From an uncultured Lachnospiraceae bacterium (GTDB lineage: Bacteria; Bacillota; Clostridia; Lachnospirales; Lachnospiraceae), in assembly GCA_902489645.1 (NCBI GenBank), contig CABUAW010000008.1:1-60999 (forward strand): a DNA stretch of 60,999 nucleotides. The letters run 5' to 3'. The translations under genes were made by a program, and so were the position numbers. The notes beneath the pieces are model-generated. The model did not search any database and was not told the origin of the DNA. It was given only the letters and a program-made list of their open reading frames with translations. Shown here piece by piece: positions 16,609 through 28,400 of this stretch (position 1 is its first letter; each line of letters opens with the position of its first letter).

Positions 16609-17214
16609 TTACGAGCCTATACTCTTTCGGAAATTCAAAATATCTTTACGAATTTCTTCCAGACACGCTTCCATGTCCACATTCTCATAAATCCGGCAAA
16701 TTTCACATGCCCTCCGTCTTTCTTCGGAAAAATCCGCCATGTCCGCCAGGAAACGGCGGCACATTTCCGCATATCCGGGCTTTTCCTGCTGCCGTTCCCG
16801 TTCCAGCGCCCGTGACAGGCGAAGTCCGTCCTCCACATGGACATAAATCGGAACTACATGTTCTTTTCCGAAAAATTCCCGGATTTTCTCATACGATTCC
16901 AGCGTCCCGATAATTACCGAGTCCTGTGTCCCGGAAAAATCAATCTGTCCGTCGTCGACCATAAAATAGCTCCACAGGCCATGCACCGTATGATATTCCC
17001 GACATTCAATCACCCGGCCGCTATCCCTGAGAGCATCGAGCGTCTGCGGTGAAACAAAGTGATATTCCACCCCTTCCCGCTCGCCTTCCCGCATCGGGCG
17101 GGTCGTGTAGGAAACAACGGTCTTTAAATTAAGCGCTTTATCCTGAACCAGACGTTTAAAAATCGTATCCTTTCCTGATGCACTTTTACCCATGATGCAA
17201 AATAACTTTGACAT
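16609..17214 (-). CDS. Guanylate-kinase-like P-loop protein
   Basis: 201 aa. P-loop GKSASGKD (9-16) and the guanine-monophosphate-binding segment SYTTRPMREGEREGVEYHF (35-53) identify the guanylate kinase fold, but the C-terminal half (EERRRACEICRIYENVDME) is divergent. In the cognate B. subtilis locus this slot holds thymidylate kinase (tmk). The start at 17214 has AAAGGAGAGCGGCA upstream; the longer frame from 17250 lies inside the preceding decarboxylase gene. It overlaps that gene's end by 29 nt. It may phosphorylate GMP or a related nucleotide, or act as a paralogue of unknown role. Confidence 0.82.
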   Translation of the reverse strand: MSKLFCIMGKSASGKDTIFKRLVQDKALNLKTVVSYTTRPMREGEREGVEYHFVSPQTLDALRDSGRVIECREYHTVHGLWSYFMVDDGQIDFSGTQDSVIIGTLESYEKIREFFGKEHVVPIYVHVEDGLRLSRALERERQQEKPGYAEMCRRFLADMADFSEERRRACEICRIYENVDMEACLEEIRKDILNFRKSIGS

Positions 17215-18619
17215 TGCCGCTCTCCTTTGAGTAACCGCCATGGACCTCAAGTCCCCGGTTTAAATAATTTTGAACCCGTTCAATATGTTTCATCTGTATC
17301 ACTTCTCCCGGAACAAGTATCGGGATTCCCGGAGGATACAGATAGAGATAATCGCCCATCACCCGGCCGGACGCCTCAGCCAGTGCCGCTTCTTCCGTTG
17401 GCTGCTCCACGGCCGCATCTATTTCCATCCGGCGTTCCGGCTCCGGTAAAATCTCCCACACTTCTCTGACCGGCGCTTGCGAAAGCCCGGCATCCATCAT
17501 TTCCAAAGCCTCTGCGAGCCTCTGCAAGCCGTCGAAACTGTCGCCCACCGTCGTCATTGCCAAAACATAGCTGGCCGATGCCATTTCCATCTGTAAACCA
17601 AAGTCCTTACGGAGCCGGTCATAAAGCCTCCGGCCGTCGAAATCGGCCATATCCGTACAGACAACCAGCTTACCCCAGTCAAATGCTTCCTCAGGCGTAT
17701 ACAGATACAGATGTTTCATATTTTCCAGATGTTTCCGAAATCTTTGAACCTGCTGCTTATAGCGGTCAAACCGCTCGCTTCCCTCCTGCTCCAGCCATGT
17801 CATACATTGGCTGATGGAAGCCATAAGTATATAAGATGGGCTGGACGTCTGGTACGTGGCAAGCATTTTCCGAATCCGCGCCCGATTCACCAACGGCCCG
17901 TTCATATGAATCAGAGCTGTCTGAGTCAGCGCAGGCATGGTTTTATGAAGACTTTGAATAACCACATCCGCTCCGCAGGATACGGCGTCCGGCAGACCTA
18001 TCCAGCGCAAATGGGCCCCATGGGCCTCATCCACAATACAGGGAATCCCCCGCAGATGGGCCGCCTCACAAATCCCCCGCACGTCCGACAAAAGCCCTTC
18101 ATAGGTCGGTGATGTAAAGATGACCGCCCTTATATCCGAATATTTTTCAAGTACATTTTCCACCTGTTTCCGGGTGAGCCCCCGGTAAATCCCGGGCCCG
18201 CCTTTTAAGGCTCGGCTTCCGGCTTCCGGACGGCCGGTAAGTTCCGGCCACACATATACGGGCCGCAGGCCATTTAACTCTAATGCATGATAGACACTTG
18301 TATGACAATTTCTTGCGACAAGCACCCGGTCGCCGCGCCGGACCGTCCCGCCGATGGCCGACAGAATACCGCCCGTACTTCCATTAACCATAAAATGGGT
18401 TTCCTCCGAATGGTAGAGGGCGGCCGCCCGCTCCTGTTCTCTTTTCAGCAAACCGTCGGCCTCATGCAGATTATCAAAGCCGTCGATTTCCGTCAAATCA
18501 AACCGATACGGATTCTCCATAAACATCATCTGCCGCTTGTGCCCTGGCATATGAAAAGGATAGGCCCGGCTGTCACTGTATTCAATAAGCCTGTCGTACA
18601 GATTCTCAGAATTCATCAT
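17186..18619 (-). CDS. Orn/Lys/Arg decarboxylase family protein (YaaO/SpeA-like)
   Basis: PLP-dependent fold-type I amino-acid decarboxylase, about 477 aa, the short form without an N-terminal wing domain. PFHMPGHKR (21-29) and VNGSTGGILSAIG (78-90) are family signatures; DEAHGAH (197-203) supplies the PLP-ring aspartate and Lys226 in SLHKT is the Schiff-base lysine. The C-terminal domain ends with GDYLYLYPPGIPILVPGE, typical of arginine/lysine decarboxylases. It starts inside the preceding FAD-protein gene (14-nt overlap). Likely product is a polyamine precursor; the exact substrate is unassigned. Confidence 0.92.
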   Translation of the reverse strand: MMNSENLYDRLIEYSDSRAYPFHMPGHKRQMMFMENPYRFDLTEIDGFDNLHEADGLLKREQERAAALYHSEETHFMVNGSTGGILSAIGGTVRRGDRVLVARNCHTSVYHALELNGLRPVYVWPELTGRPEAGSRALKGGPGIYRGLTRKQVENVLEKYSDIRAVIFTSPTYEGLLSDVRGICEAAHLRGIPCIVDEAHGAHLRWIGLPDAVSCGADVVIQSLHKTMPALTQTALIHMNGPLVNRARIRKMLATYQTSSPSYILMASISQCMTWLEQEGSERFDRYKQQVQRFRKHLENMKHLYLYTPEEAFDWGKLVVCTDMADFDGRRLYDRLRKDFGLQMEMASASYVLAMTTVGDSFDGLQRLAEALEMMDAGLSQAPVREVWEILPEPERRMEIDAAVEQPTEEAALAEASGRVMGDYLYLYPPGIPILVPGEVIQMKHIERVQNYLNRGLEVHGGYSKESGNVKVILHHG

Positions 18620-20012
18620 GGTTCTTTTTTAAAATACTCCGCGCCACGGCCAGTCCATTGGCCGAGGCCTGCTGTAAGCCCCGTGTCACGGACGCTCCGT
18701 CGCCCATCGCCCGAAGGCCCTGAATATTTGTCTCAAAATCGTCATTAACCAGAACTTTATTGGAATAGAATTTAACTTCCACACCGTAAAGCAAGGTCTC
18801 ATCACTGGCAATCCCCGGTGTCACTTTGTCCAGTGCTTCAATCATCTCGGCAATATCCACCATAATCCGGTGCGGGAATACCAGGGATAAATCTCCCGGA
18901 ACCGCATCCTTTAAGGTTGCCGTAATATTATTCCGAACCATACGCTCATCGGTTGTCCGGCGGCCCCGTTTGAAATCGCCGTATCTCTGAACAAGAATCT
19001 TGCCGTCGCAGAGCATGTTTCCCAGACGGGCAATGTATTTGCCATATTCAATCGGTGACTTAAAAGGTGACGTAAAGTTTTTGGATACAAGAATGGCAAA
19101 GTTGGTATTCTTTGTTTTCAAATCCTGTGATTTGTAAGCATGTCCGTTGACAACCGCCAGCCCCTCATCATAATATTCCGTTGCCACTTCACCGGACGGA
19201 TTGGTGCAGAATACCCGCACTTTATCATCAAAGGTCGGCGTGTAATAAACAAGCTTCGCCTCATAAAGCTTTTCATTCAGTTCCTTCATAACCTCGTCCC
19301 TGACTTCTACCCGGACCCCCACGTCCACCGTACCAACCTTTGTATCAATTCCATGATTCTGACATATATGAGAAAACCATTCGGAGCCTTCCCGTCCCAC
19401 GCCGGCAACAATTTCATCCGCATAGAAGGTGTCCCCTTTATCCGTAACCACGCCCCGGGCCGCGCCGTCTTCGATAAGAATATCCTCAACCATTGTCATA
19501 AACCGGATTTCCACACCGGAATCAAGCAAATGCTTCTGAAGCCGGGTATAAATCTTATACCCTTCCTCTGTTCCGAGATGTCGAATCGGACATTCAATCA
19601 ATTTCAGATTTGCCCGGATAGCCTTTGTCCGAATACGCTCAATAGCCGCATAATCTTCCAGGCCGTAAACCCTTTCATCGGCGCCGAATTCCAGATAGAT
19701 TTTATCGGCTTCACTTAACAGCTCAATCGTCCGGTCATATCCGAGAATCTCCGGCAGATTTCCCCCCACATCCGGAGACAGGGATAATTTGCCGTCGGAG
19801 AAGGCTCCGGCTCCGGCAAATCCGGTCGTAATGGAACACGGCTTACAGCCGACACATTTCTTCGTCGTCCGCTTTGGACAATTTCTGTTTTCAATGGCCC
19901 GGCCTTTCTCAATCATTAAAATTTTCATATTCGGGTTACTGCGAATCAGCTCATATGCACAAAAAATACCGGATGGCCCGGCCCCAATAATAATTACATC
20001 ATATTTCACCAT
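18606..20012 (-). CDS. FAD-dependent dehydrogenase-like protein (NAD(P)/FAD oxidoreductase fold)
   Basis: 468 aa with an N-terminal dinucleotide-binding motif VIIIGAGPSGIFCAYEL (6-22), a cysteine cluster NCPKRTTKKCVGCKPC (about 44-59), and near the C-terminus LRAMGDGASVTRGLQQASAN, the second FAD contact. This matches the family annotated as FAD-dependent protein (COG2509), whose reaction is not established. SD GGAGTGATAA before the ATG. First gene of the run down to rsmI. Confidence 0.85.
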   Translation of the reverse strand: MVKYDVIIIGAGPSGIFCAYELIRSNPNMKILMIEKGRAIENRNCPKRTTKKCVGCKPCSITTGFAGAGAFSDGKLSLSPDVGGNLPEILGYDRTIELLSEADKIYLEFGADERVYGLEDYAAIERIRTKAIRANLKLIECPIRHLGTEEGYKIYTRLQKHLLDSGVEIRFMTMVEDILIEDGAARGVVTDKGDTFYADEIVAGVGREGSEWFSHICQNHGIDTKVGTVDVGVRVEVRDEVMKELNEKLYEAKLVYYTPTFDDKVRVFCTNPSGEVATEYYDEGLAVVNGHAYKSQDLKTKNTNFAILVSKNFTSPFKSPIEYGKYIARLGNMLCDGKILVQRYGDFKRGRRTTDERMVRNNITATLKDAVPGDLSLVFPHRIMVDIAEMIEALDKVTPGIASDETLLYGVEVKFYSNKVLVNDDFETNIQGLRAMGDGASVTRGLQQASANGLAVARSILKKNHDEF

Positions 20013-20092
20013 TTATCACTCCTTGCTGGTCGCATTTAATCATTGTCATCATAACACATTCATCAGACTTTGGCAACGAAGACCGCCTGTTC

Positions 20093-20121
20093 TTGTTTTC
20101 TTCCGATGAATATGTTATGAT
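20093..20121 (+). promoter_or_regulatory. Promoter for the MATE transporter gene
   Basis: TTGTTT (20093-20098), 17-bp spacer, TATGAT (20116-20121); about 40 bp before the chosen GTG start. Confidence 0.6.
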
Positions 20122-20163
20122 AGTCTGAATGTGATTATACAATTTTTTATGGGGGATTATAGA

Positions 20164-21567
20164 GTGAATCAAAATACATCAAATAAACTGGGTACAGAAA
20201 AAATCAGCCGGCTGCTTTTCCAGCTTGCCTTACCATCTATTACCGCCCAAATCATTAATATGCTTTATAATATTGTGGACCGGATTTATATTGGTCACAT
20301 CGCTGAAATCGGCACTTTGGCCCTGACCGGCGTCGGTGTCTGCTTTCCTATTATTACTTTAATTTCTGCTTTCAGTTGTCTTATCGGTATGGGCGGTGCG
20401 CCTCAGGCCTCCATACGAATGGGCGAACAGAATATGAGGGCAGCCGAAAAGATTCTTGGCAACTGCTTTGCCGCCCTTATTTTTCTCGCAGTCGCTCTGA
20501 CCGCATTCTTTCTTGCCGGCGGCCGTGCGCTGCTCCAGCTCTTTGGCGCCAGCGGCGATACCCTTCCTTATGCCATGGAATATATGAATATCTACGTCAT
20601 CGGTACAATTTTTGTTATGATTTCCCTCGGATTGAACAGTTTCATATCCGCCCAGGGCTTTGCTAAAATCAGTATGTTTACCGTTGTTATCGGCGCCGTT
20701 ATCAATATTATTCTGGACCCTGTTCTTATCTTCGGTTTACATTTGGGGGTTCGCGGCGCGGCGCTGGCGACTATTATTTCACAGTGTATTTCTGCCGTCT
20801 GGGTTTTGAAATTTCTGACCGGCCCGAAAACCACATTGAAAATCCGAATTTCCAATATGAAAATTTCCGGTCACATTCTCGTGCCGGTTCTTGCCCTCGG
20901 CCTGTCGCCGTTTATCATGCAGAGTACGGAGAGCCTGTTAAGCATCTGTTTTAATACCTCCCTGCAAAAATACGGCGGTGATTTAGCCGTTGGCTCCATG
21001 ACCATATTGACCAGCATTATGCAGATTTTATCCTTGCCTTTATCCGGGCTGACCCAGGGCGCCCAGCCAATCGTCAGCTATAACTTCGGCGCTGGAAACA
21101 AAGACCGGGTAAAACTGGCCTTCCGCCTGCTCTTTATTTCCAGTATTACCTTTTCTACCCTGTATTGGCTTTTAAATATGGTCGCTCCCGGCCTTCTCGT
21201 CGGCATTTTCGCCAGCGACAGGGAATTAAAAGCTATGGCCTCCCGGGCCCTGCGGATTTATTTGGCTACCGGTTTTATGATGGGTATTCAATTGGCCTGC
21301 CAGCAGACCTTCGTCGCCATCGGACAGGCAAAGATTTCCCTCTTTCTGGCTTTACTGCGCAAAATTATCCTGCTCATTCCGCTGATTTATATTTTGCCGA
21401 ACTTCTTTGCGGATAAGGTATTCGCTGTTTTTCTGGCCGAACCTATCTCCGACTTTATTGCGGCCTCAACCACTTTCACTTTGTTCCGGCGACGTTTTAA
21501 CAAAGTGCTGAATGAACGTGAGACCCAACTCAACACCGCTAAAGAAAACCGCCGCCGAACACAATAA
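20164..21567 (+). CDS. MATE family multidrug/sodium antiporter
   Basis: Polytopic exporter of about 467 aa with 12 predicted membrane segments in two repeated halves (N-half from RLLFQLALPSITAQIINMLY, C-half from LGLSPFIMQSTESLLSICFN). PLSGLTQGAQPIVSYNFGA and ILDPVLIFGLHLGVRGAALAT are MATE signatures. MATE proteins expel cationic or aromatic compounds using Na+ or H+ gradients. I prefer the GTG at 20164, 8 nt after GGGGG; a longer frame begins at 20131 without an SD. Flanks the accessory island on its left. Confidence 0.88.
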   Translation: MNQNTSNKLGTEKISRLLFQLALPSITAQIINMLYNIVDRIYIGHIAEIGTLALTGVGVCFPIITLISAFSCLIGMGGAPQASIRMGEQNMRAAEKILGNCFAALIFLAVALTAFFLAGGRALLQLFGASGDTLPYAMEYMNIYVIGTIFVMISLGLNSFISAQGFAKISMFTVVIGAVINIILDPVLIFGLHLGVRGAALATIISQCISAVWVLKFLTGPKTTLKIRISNMKISGHILVPVLALGLSPFIMQSTESLLSICFNTSLQKYGGDLAVGSMTILTSIMQILSLPLSGLTQGAQPIVSYNFGAGNKDRVKLAFRLLFISSITFSTLYWLLNMVAPGLLVGIFASDRELKAMASRALRIYLATGFMMGIQLACQQTFVAIGQAKISLFLALLRKIILLIPLIYILPNFFADKVFAVFLAEPISDFIAASTTFTLFRRRFNKVLNERETQLNTAKENRRRTQ

Positions 21568-21669
21568 ACTCAGATGCTTTAAATTTCTCGTCATATTCCT
21601 ATTCTTTTATTTCTTTTTTCACCGTGAAAACTATCTGCTGTCTTGAAAACTTCAGCCACAAAAGAAATT

Positions 21670-22377
21670 TTACATAAAAAGCCCCTCCGTTATTTCTAAA
21701 AAGAGTCCTTCAAGCCTTCTAAAAGGGTCCCCAAAAAATTTATCTTCAGTCTGGCAAATATAAACCAGCTTCTCATCAAATGCAATTACATTTAAACTCT
21801 GATACTGGTAAACATTCTGAGGCAGATTCCGACAAACAAATTCATTCGCCTGGTCATTCATCCGTGGAATCCCTATACATTGAATAAGCTGAACAACATA
21901 ATAACCCCGTATGCGCCATTTCCCTTCCCTTTCTTCGGTTTCCTTCCAGAATATATCCGTTGCTTCTTTCAACAAATCTTCGTCAAACTCATCCATCCAG
22001 ACCGTTTGAAGCACAGTGACCTGCCTATCTGCATTTTGAAAAGCTATCTGCATTTTTAGATGATTATCCGAGTTTATCTGCTTCACATCCCGAAATTTTT
22101 TCTGTTTGGCTGACTGGAATAAATGTTTTTCAAAATTTTCAAAACCATCGATATTCAACTGCTTTATCACGGGTTTTACGTTTGGATTTCTTGGATATAA
22201 GTCGACCTTGGACATAAAATACATCATCAAAACCAACAAGATAAAATTCGAAACTACCAAAAGACCATATGAAAATGCGTTCCCCACTTTCATGGTCACA
22301 TACAAGCTTGCAAGAATCCAAAATAAGTAAAACAATATGTATGCTTTCACCAAGATGACTTTCGTTTTCGTTTTCAC
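21670..22377 (-). CDS. Two-helix membrane protein next to the Rhs gene; candidate immunity protein
   Basis: About 235 aa, not recognised as any named family. Two hydrophobic helices lie near the N-terminus (AYILFYLFWILASLYVTM, then SYGLLVVSNFILLVLMMYFM), followed by a soluble C-terminal domain of about 165 residues. The GTG at 22377 is 8 nt after GAGGG; a GTG three codons earlier (22386) is too close to that site. It begins 69 nt after the Rhs stop on the same strand, the position normally occupied by immunity genes of polymorphic toxins. An integral membrane immunity protein would fit a membrane-active toxin tail. This role is inferred from context only. Confidence 0.7.
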   Translation of the reverse strand: MKTKTKVILVKAYILFYLFWILASLYVTMKVGNAFSYGLLVVSNFILLVLMMYFMSKVDLYPRNPNVKPVIKQLNIDGFENFEKHLFQSAKQKKFRDVKQINSDNHLKMQIAFQNADRQVTVLQTVWMDEFDEDLLKEATDIFWKETEEREGKWRIRGYYVVQLIQCIGIPRMNDQANEFVCRNLPQNVYQYQSLNVIAFDEKLVYICQTEDKFFGDPFRRLEGLFLEITEGLFM

Positions 22378-22446
22378 ACTCCACACCCTCTTTTAAATTC
22401 TACTTACTAATGCCGCATAGTTATACAAAATGCGCCGTGAAACTCT

Positions 22447-25400
22447 TTATTCCAACATTTGTCTTTTACGCAATTCATAAACAGCATATCTTCCCAGATT
22501 GAGCGCTGTTACCGTTATCGCTTGAATTACAGATTGGCCCCACATTTTCATAGCGTATTTACCAAAAAATGCCGACATTAATTTTGTTGGCTGAAACCAG
22601 CCTCTATTTGTCGGAAATACTTTGGCTCCAATCTCTCCTCCTACGTAAGTCGTTGTACCATTATATATTGTATCCGCCACAACATTTTTGGCCGACTTTG
22701 ACAAGTTTTCTACTGTAATTTCATTTCCCTCTATGTATGAACAAATTTCATTGGCCATCGATTCTGCGGCTGCGCTGGCATAACTGGCAATTACATTCGC
22801 ATACTTTCCTATACTCTTTCTTACAAATGGCAAAGTGGTTATCGCCCCATATACTGCACCACCGACAAATGCCCCTAAAACGCCATCATATAAATCATTG
22901 CCTGTTACTGCATTATAAACTACTTTAGATATGATTCCTATAGAACCTCCTACAAGGGCTCCGGCCACAGGGAACCACAGTTTCCCTCCAATATCAATTC
23001 TGCAAACGGGGTTATTATCACAATACGCATACAGGTTCTTATCTGTCAATGTCATAGGTGACATGCCAACAAGACCGATATCATCCGGATTAATAAACCG
23101 GCACAACTCTGAACTATAATAACGACTGGACACATAATAGAGTTTCGTCTCATTATCGTAGTAATATCCACGATAACGGATTGGATTATCCTGTCCAAGA
23201 GTTGAAGCCATACTGCCATGAATATAGCGAATATTTCCCCAAATATCATAGATATATTCAACAACCCATGTTCCGGCTGCATTGATTAAACCAATGATAT
23301 CTCCCTGGAGATTCTTCACATAATAATACTCAACATTATTATACAGGATAGCAACCGGATTTCCAATACTATCGTAAGAAAACTTCATATCAAGCCCTGA
23401 AGCTTTCTCACACATCAAAAGTTCCCCGCCATAAAAGTAAGTATGTTTTACACCACCGACAGTCTTTGATATTCTCTGTCCTTTATGATTATATGTATAG
23501 GCTGCTTTCGTACCATCAGCTTTTGTCACCCCACTCAGTCGACGACCCTTTGTCCACGTGAAGGTCGTACCATCATAAGATAAAAGATTACCTACACCAT
23601 CATAGGTCAAAGTCTTTCCATTGCGAGTCTTCATCTGGTCTTTCCATGCCGTATCATAAGTAAAAGTCCGCTGGCTCAGTACTTCTGTTGCCGGTGTGGC
23701 TGCCATTGTATACGCATAGACCTTTTCTTCCATCATATTACCCCCGGCATCATAAGTATAGACCGTCGTATATCCGGTATCATCATCATTTACTCTTATG
23801 AGCTGGCCAATGGCGTCATACTCAAATGTCTGCGTCGTCCATGCGGTTCCTATCTGTCGGATATTTCCATCATCATTGTAGAGATAGGAAATAGAACGCC
23901 CATTATTGCTCATGCTCTGAATCATAGCTGAACTGGAACCGTTGACCCCGTCACGATATCCATAGGTAACCGTAAACTGATTATCTGTATTAAACCGTTT
24001 TGTTAACAACCGTCCCAAAGCATCGTATTCCGATATCAAGGTCTTTCCTCCCATGGTTGTCGTCTTTGTCTCATTATAGTCCGCATCATACTCATAAGAC
24101 ATTTGCTTCGATGCCTGGTCATAAGTCGTACGCACAGCTTTCAGTGTATCATTCTCATCATATTCATACTGAATAGATGCTCCTGTCGAACTCTCCACAC
24201 GCGCCACCTGGTTGGAAATACTGTAAAAATACTGCTCCTTTTCATTATTCACTTTATCCGCCACACTCGCCAAGTTGCCGTCATGGTCATACAAATACTC
24301 ATATTCTGTCACTGCGGTTCCATCGCTTTTGACAGATTTTTCCCGGATGACACGGTCATACTTATCATATTCATAACTTACCCCTGTGTTATTTCCTAAA
24401 ACAGATTTCTCAAGCTGTGTCCCATTCATCTTAAATGTATTTGTAACCAATGTACGGTTTCCGGCTTTAGCCTGTGCCAGATTTCCAAAGGTATCATAAC
24501 TAAATGTATAATTCATTCCATTATGGCCGATAGTTTTCAGTTGGTCATTTTCATAGGTATAATTATTGGTAATTGTCGTATCCTTTCCATTCACTTTATT
24601 TATCCGGCTTACGGAAATCAATCGTCCCATCAAATCATAGGCATAGCTGGTCTTTTTGCCATTGGCGTCAGTCATTGATTTCAGATTACCGCTGGCTGTG
24701 TCATACTCACAAGCGACAGTTTTTCCAAAACAATCTGTATTTTTCAACAGATAATTACCGTCATTTGTATATGACATACCGGACTGAATATACTGGTTTT
24801 CATTATCAGGATTTACGATACGCACCGAAGTTACATTACCATGACTGTCATAGGTAAACTTATACTTTTTATTTGTCGCCGTTGTGGCCTCAGTGATATT
24901 ATGTTTACTATCATAAACATATTTAAAGTTCGCTCCCTTCGGTGTTGTAATCTTTGTAATGTTGTTTTTTTCATCATAAGCGAAAGTCGTTTTCTTATTT
25001 CGGGCATCTGTACAGGAAATTACATTTCCCTTATCATCATAAGTAAAGCTTGGCCAATATTCGTCTTTATACACAGAAAGTCCGTCAAAGTATACTTTAT
25101 TAGCATTATTTTTAAGCAAATAGCTTGCTTTGATAGATGTGTAATCCTTCTTCGCAATAACAACCTTGTTCACATACTGCCACTGATTGGAATCACTGGC
25201 AAAGTTCCCTATAAATGCTTCTTTTTTTCCATCCGTATAGGTAAATTCCAATTCCACCCCAAAGTCCCGGGTATCATTTTTTGGAAGCGGATTACCACAG
25301 CCCCATCCACTGATAACATAAGAATCATTTGCCTTACCAGATACAGGAATTGTCTGGCTCAGACGTTTTTCTGCCGTTGGATTTCCAATCATCCTCATAA

Positions 25401-28400
25401 CTTTTGAATTCAAAGTACCGGTATTCTGAGGAATCTTCTCAGTATTCACCGGGCCATTACCATTGCCACTGGAAGTTGTCTCCGTAATATATTCTGCCGC
25501 CACATATCCAACATATTCCGTACCATTAATAAGTACAGAAATCTGAAACCACTGCATACCGCTGCCAGATGCATTGGCTAAAATCGTGACGCCTGTACCA
25601 TAAGTCAACTGGGCAATCGCTGTATATCCGGTTCCAGGACCTGTACGCATATTTAAAGCGTCTGCATTTACCGTACCTGTACGAACATCCGCCGACAGTA
25701 AAGTAATATATTCGGCTGCTACATAACCGGTATAGGTTGCTCCATTTAAGGCAAAACGAATATGATACCAGGACATTCCACTGCCCGTTGTTGTTTCCAG
25801 AATTGTAACCATCTGACCATTGCTAATCTGTGTTACAACAGAATAATTTGTCCCTGGCCCGGAACGAACATTAAGAACATCCGCATTTACTGTGCCGCTC
25901 AGAATATTGTTCTGCTCACCCTCAGAAAAATCCTCTGAGATTTCTGAAATATTAAGCAACTTGTCCCTGTCTTCAAGCGTGCCGGAACGAGTGAATTTAT
26001 ACAAATCATATGTAAAATCATTGTTCTCTATCAAATTTCGTCGGTTTCCAACCTGCCCCTCTTCTACCTGGAGACAATCAACATAGCTGGTACCCCGGAA
26101 ATGGAGCTGAAGCACATAAAAAATAACATCCGCAGAAGCAGCATTCGCTGGTAACGTGAAAGTCACATCCAATAATATCCACTCACCATAAGTATTTCGT
26201 ATTCTTCGAGATTCACATCCTTGGTAATTGCCAGTGCTATCCTTATATTCAACTCTCAGATATGTCCCCGCAGATGGGCCATAGGCCACTTCATTCACTG
26301 TACGCACATAGGCGGAAAATGTATACGTTTTTCCTTTAATCAATGGGATATACTGTCCATATCTTCCATAAGAAGTTGTATTGGTGGATTCCAGCTTTAA
26401 TGAAGATTTTCCATGCTTAGTGTACGCTGTATTCGTATTCAATGTCGCCGAAGAACCATCCAGTGCATAGGCCGTCCACATAGAGGCATCAAACACATTC
26501 GGATTTTTAAGCAACTGCGGCACTGTATACTGCAATTTGGACACTTTTGATAACTTATTAATTGACGCACCCTTCTCCGAATATTCCTGTATCTGTGCAT
26601 ACCCTTCATCATTTTTAATACTAACCGTCTGTCCCGCATTATTAAACAGATAAGACTCCATTCTACCTCTCTCATCTGTAAACTTATTGATATTGTAACC
26701 ATATTCTAAAGTCAATGTCCGCTTGGCAGTGTTTCCGACATACTCTTTAACTGTTTTTACTCTGGCCGGATTGCTTGTATAAGCATAAACCATCTTGTAG
26801 CCGTCAAAATTTTCAACAGAGGTCAAAAGTCCGTTTGTATACCCTAAAAATATTTCTTTTGCATCAAAATCCTGGATTCCTGTTAAATACCCATTTGAAA
26901 TTGCAAAGGTTTTTTCGTGCCCCGCCGGGTTCGTAACTTTCATAATTTTAGTACCGGAAAATGTAATACTGAGAATTCGTCCGGAGCCATCTACGATGCT
27001 CTTGATACAATTATTTTCATAATTAATTGCCAGTATATTGTCATTTATATCTTTAATCTTTACCAATAAGCCGTTGGAATTAAAGAACAATTTATCTTCC
27101 GATTTATTGCTGATTGTATATTTCTCGGAAGCCGTTGTTCCGATTGTCAATTCAATATCCTGATTCAGCTCATCCAACCATTTAGATTTTTCTGAATCAT
27201 ACTTAAAATAATGCCGTGTGCCTGTCCCGTCAATCCACTCATAATACTGAGTATCATCAACCGTTTTTGACTGAATTTGCTGGTGATAATTTAACCGGAC
27301 ACCTTTTCCATAGCCAATATCCAAATCTTTATCATTTGTGTTATAAACCAATTCCAATGTATATAGCATCCGATTACCAGATATCTTATCAACCGCATGT
27401 TTATAAATAAGATTTCCATTATAATCATTAACAAAAACCTGACCAGCCCGACGCACATCCTGAGAATGATACGTCCAAAACTCCTGAATACCCGTATAAT
27501 TTACATACTGGATAAATACCTTTGGTCGCAAAGCCATATAAGCATCCGATGTGTCTGTTGCAAGAAATTCCACATAGGCTCCCGCCTCATCACTGTCTTT
27601 TAACATAACACCATATTTATTTCCATTGTTATACCAATCCTTCACCAATTCGGTAATATCAAACTGAACACTTTTCCCAAGCTCATCAGTGAAAATGTTG
27701 CAGTCAGTAATTTTACTGTCATATCTAGGCATAGTATTCCATGTTACTTTGTAGCAATCCCAGCTATCTAAAATCCGATGAAGATGAATCTGATGAGATA
27801 CTCTATAATCAGAAAAACACGTCACATTAAAAATTGCCTTAATAACCATATCTGCGGGCTTTAATGTTGGAAGTTCAAAGTCAATAAGACTTCGTGCCGT
27901 ACCAACACTTGATGATTTACCAGCAATAAGTTCCATATTTTCACCAAAATTATCATTCGGATATTTTGAACAGATTCGGGTATCCGCAATCTTATGATAA
28001 TCCGTAGAACTTGAAATAATCGGGTCAATAACCACCGGCCATTGACGCTCAGAAGCGTTCATCCACTCTCTGTCGGGAATAAGCATGTACAGAACCTTTC
28101 CCTCTCCATCCATTTCATGGCACTGGACATCAATTCCATAAGAAGTTTGACCGCCCGCGTCAAACATATATGGCGTCGCCATGGTAAAAATGCTCTCTCT
28201 TTCTTCAGTCATAAAAAGAATTTTTCCATCCTTTTTCACTGGCTTTAAGTCTGTTTTGATTTCAAAAGTCAAACAACCGTCGGCCAGAGGCTTACTCAGA
28301 ATAATATTTTCTTTTAAGTCCTTGGAAGACAATACATATTCCAAATCCATGCCGTTAAATACATTTTTATAGGTGACCTTGGATTTTAAGTGAACAACTT

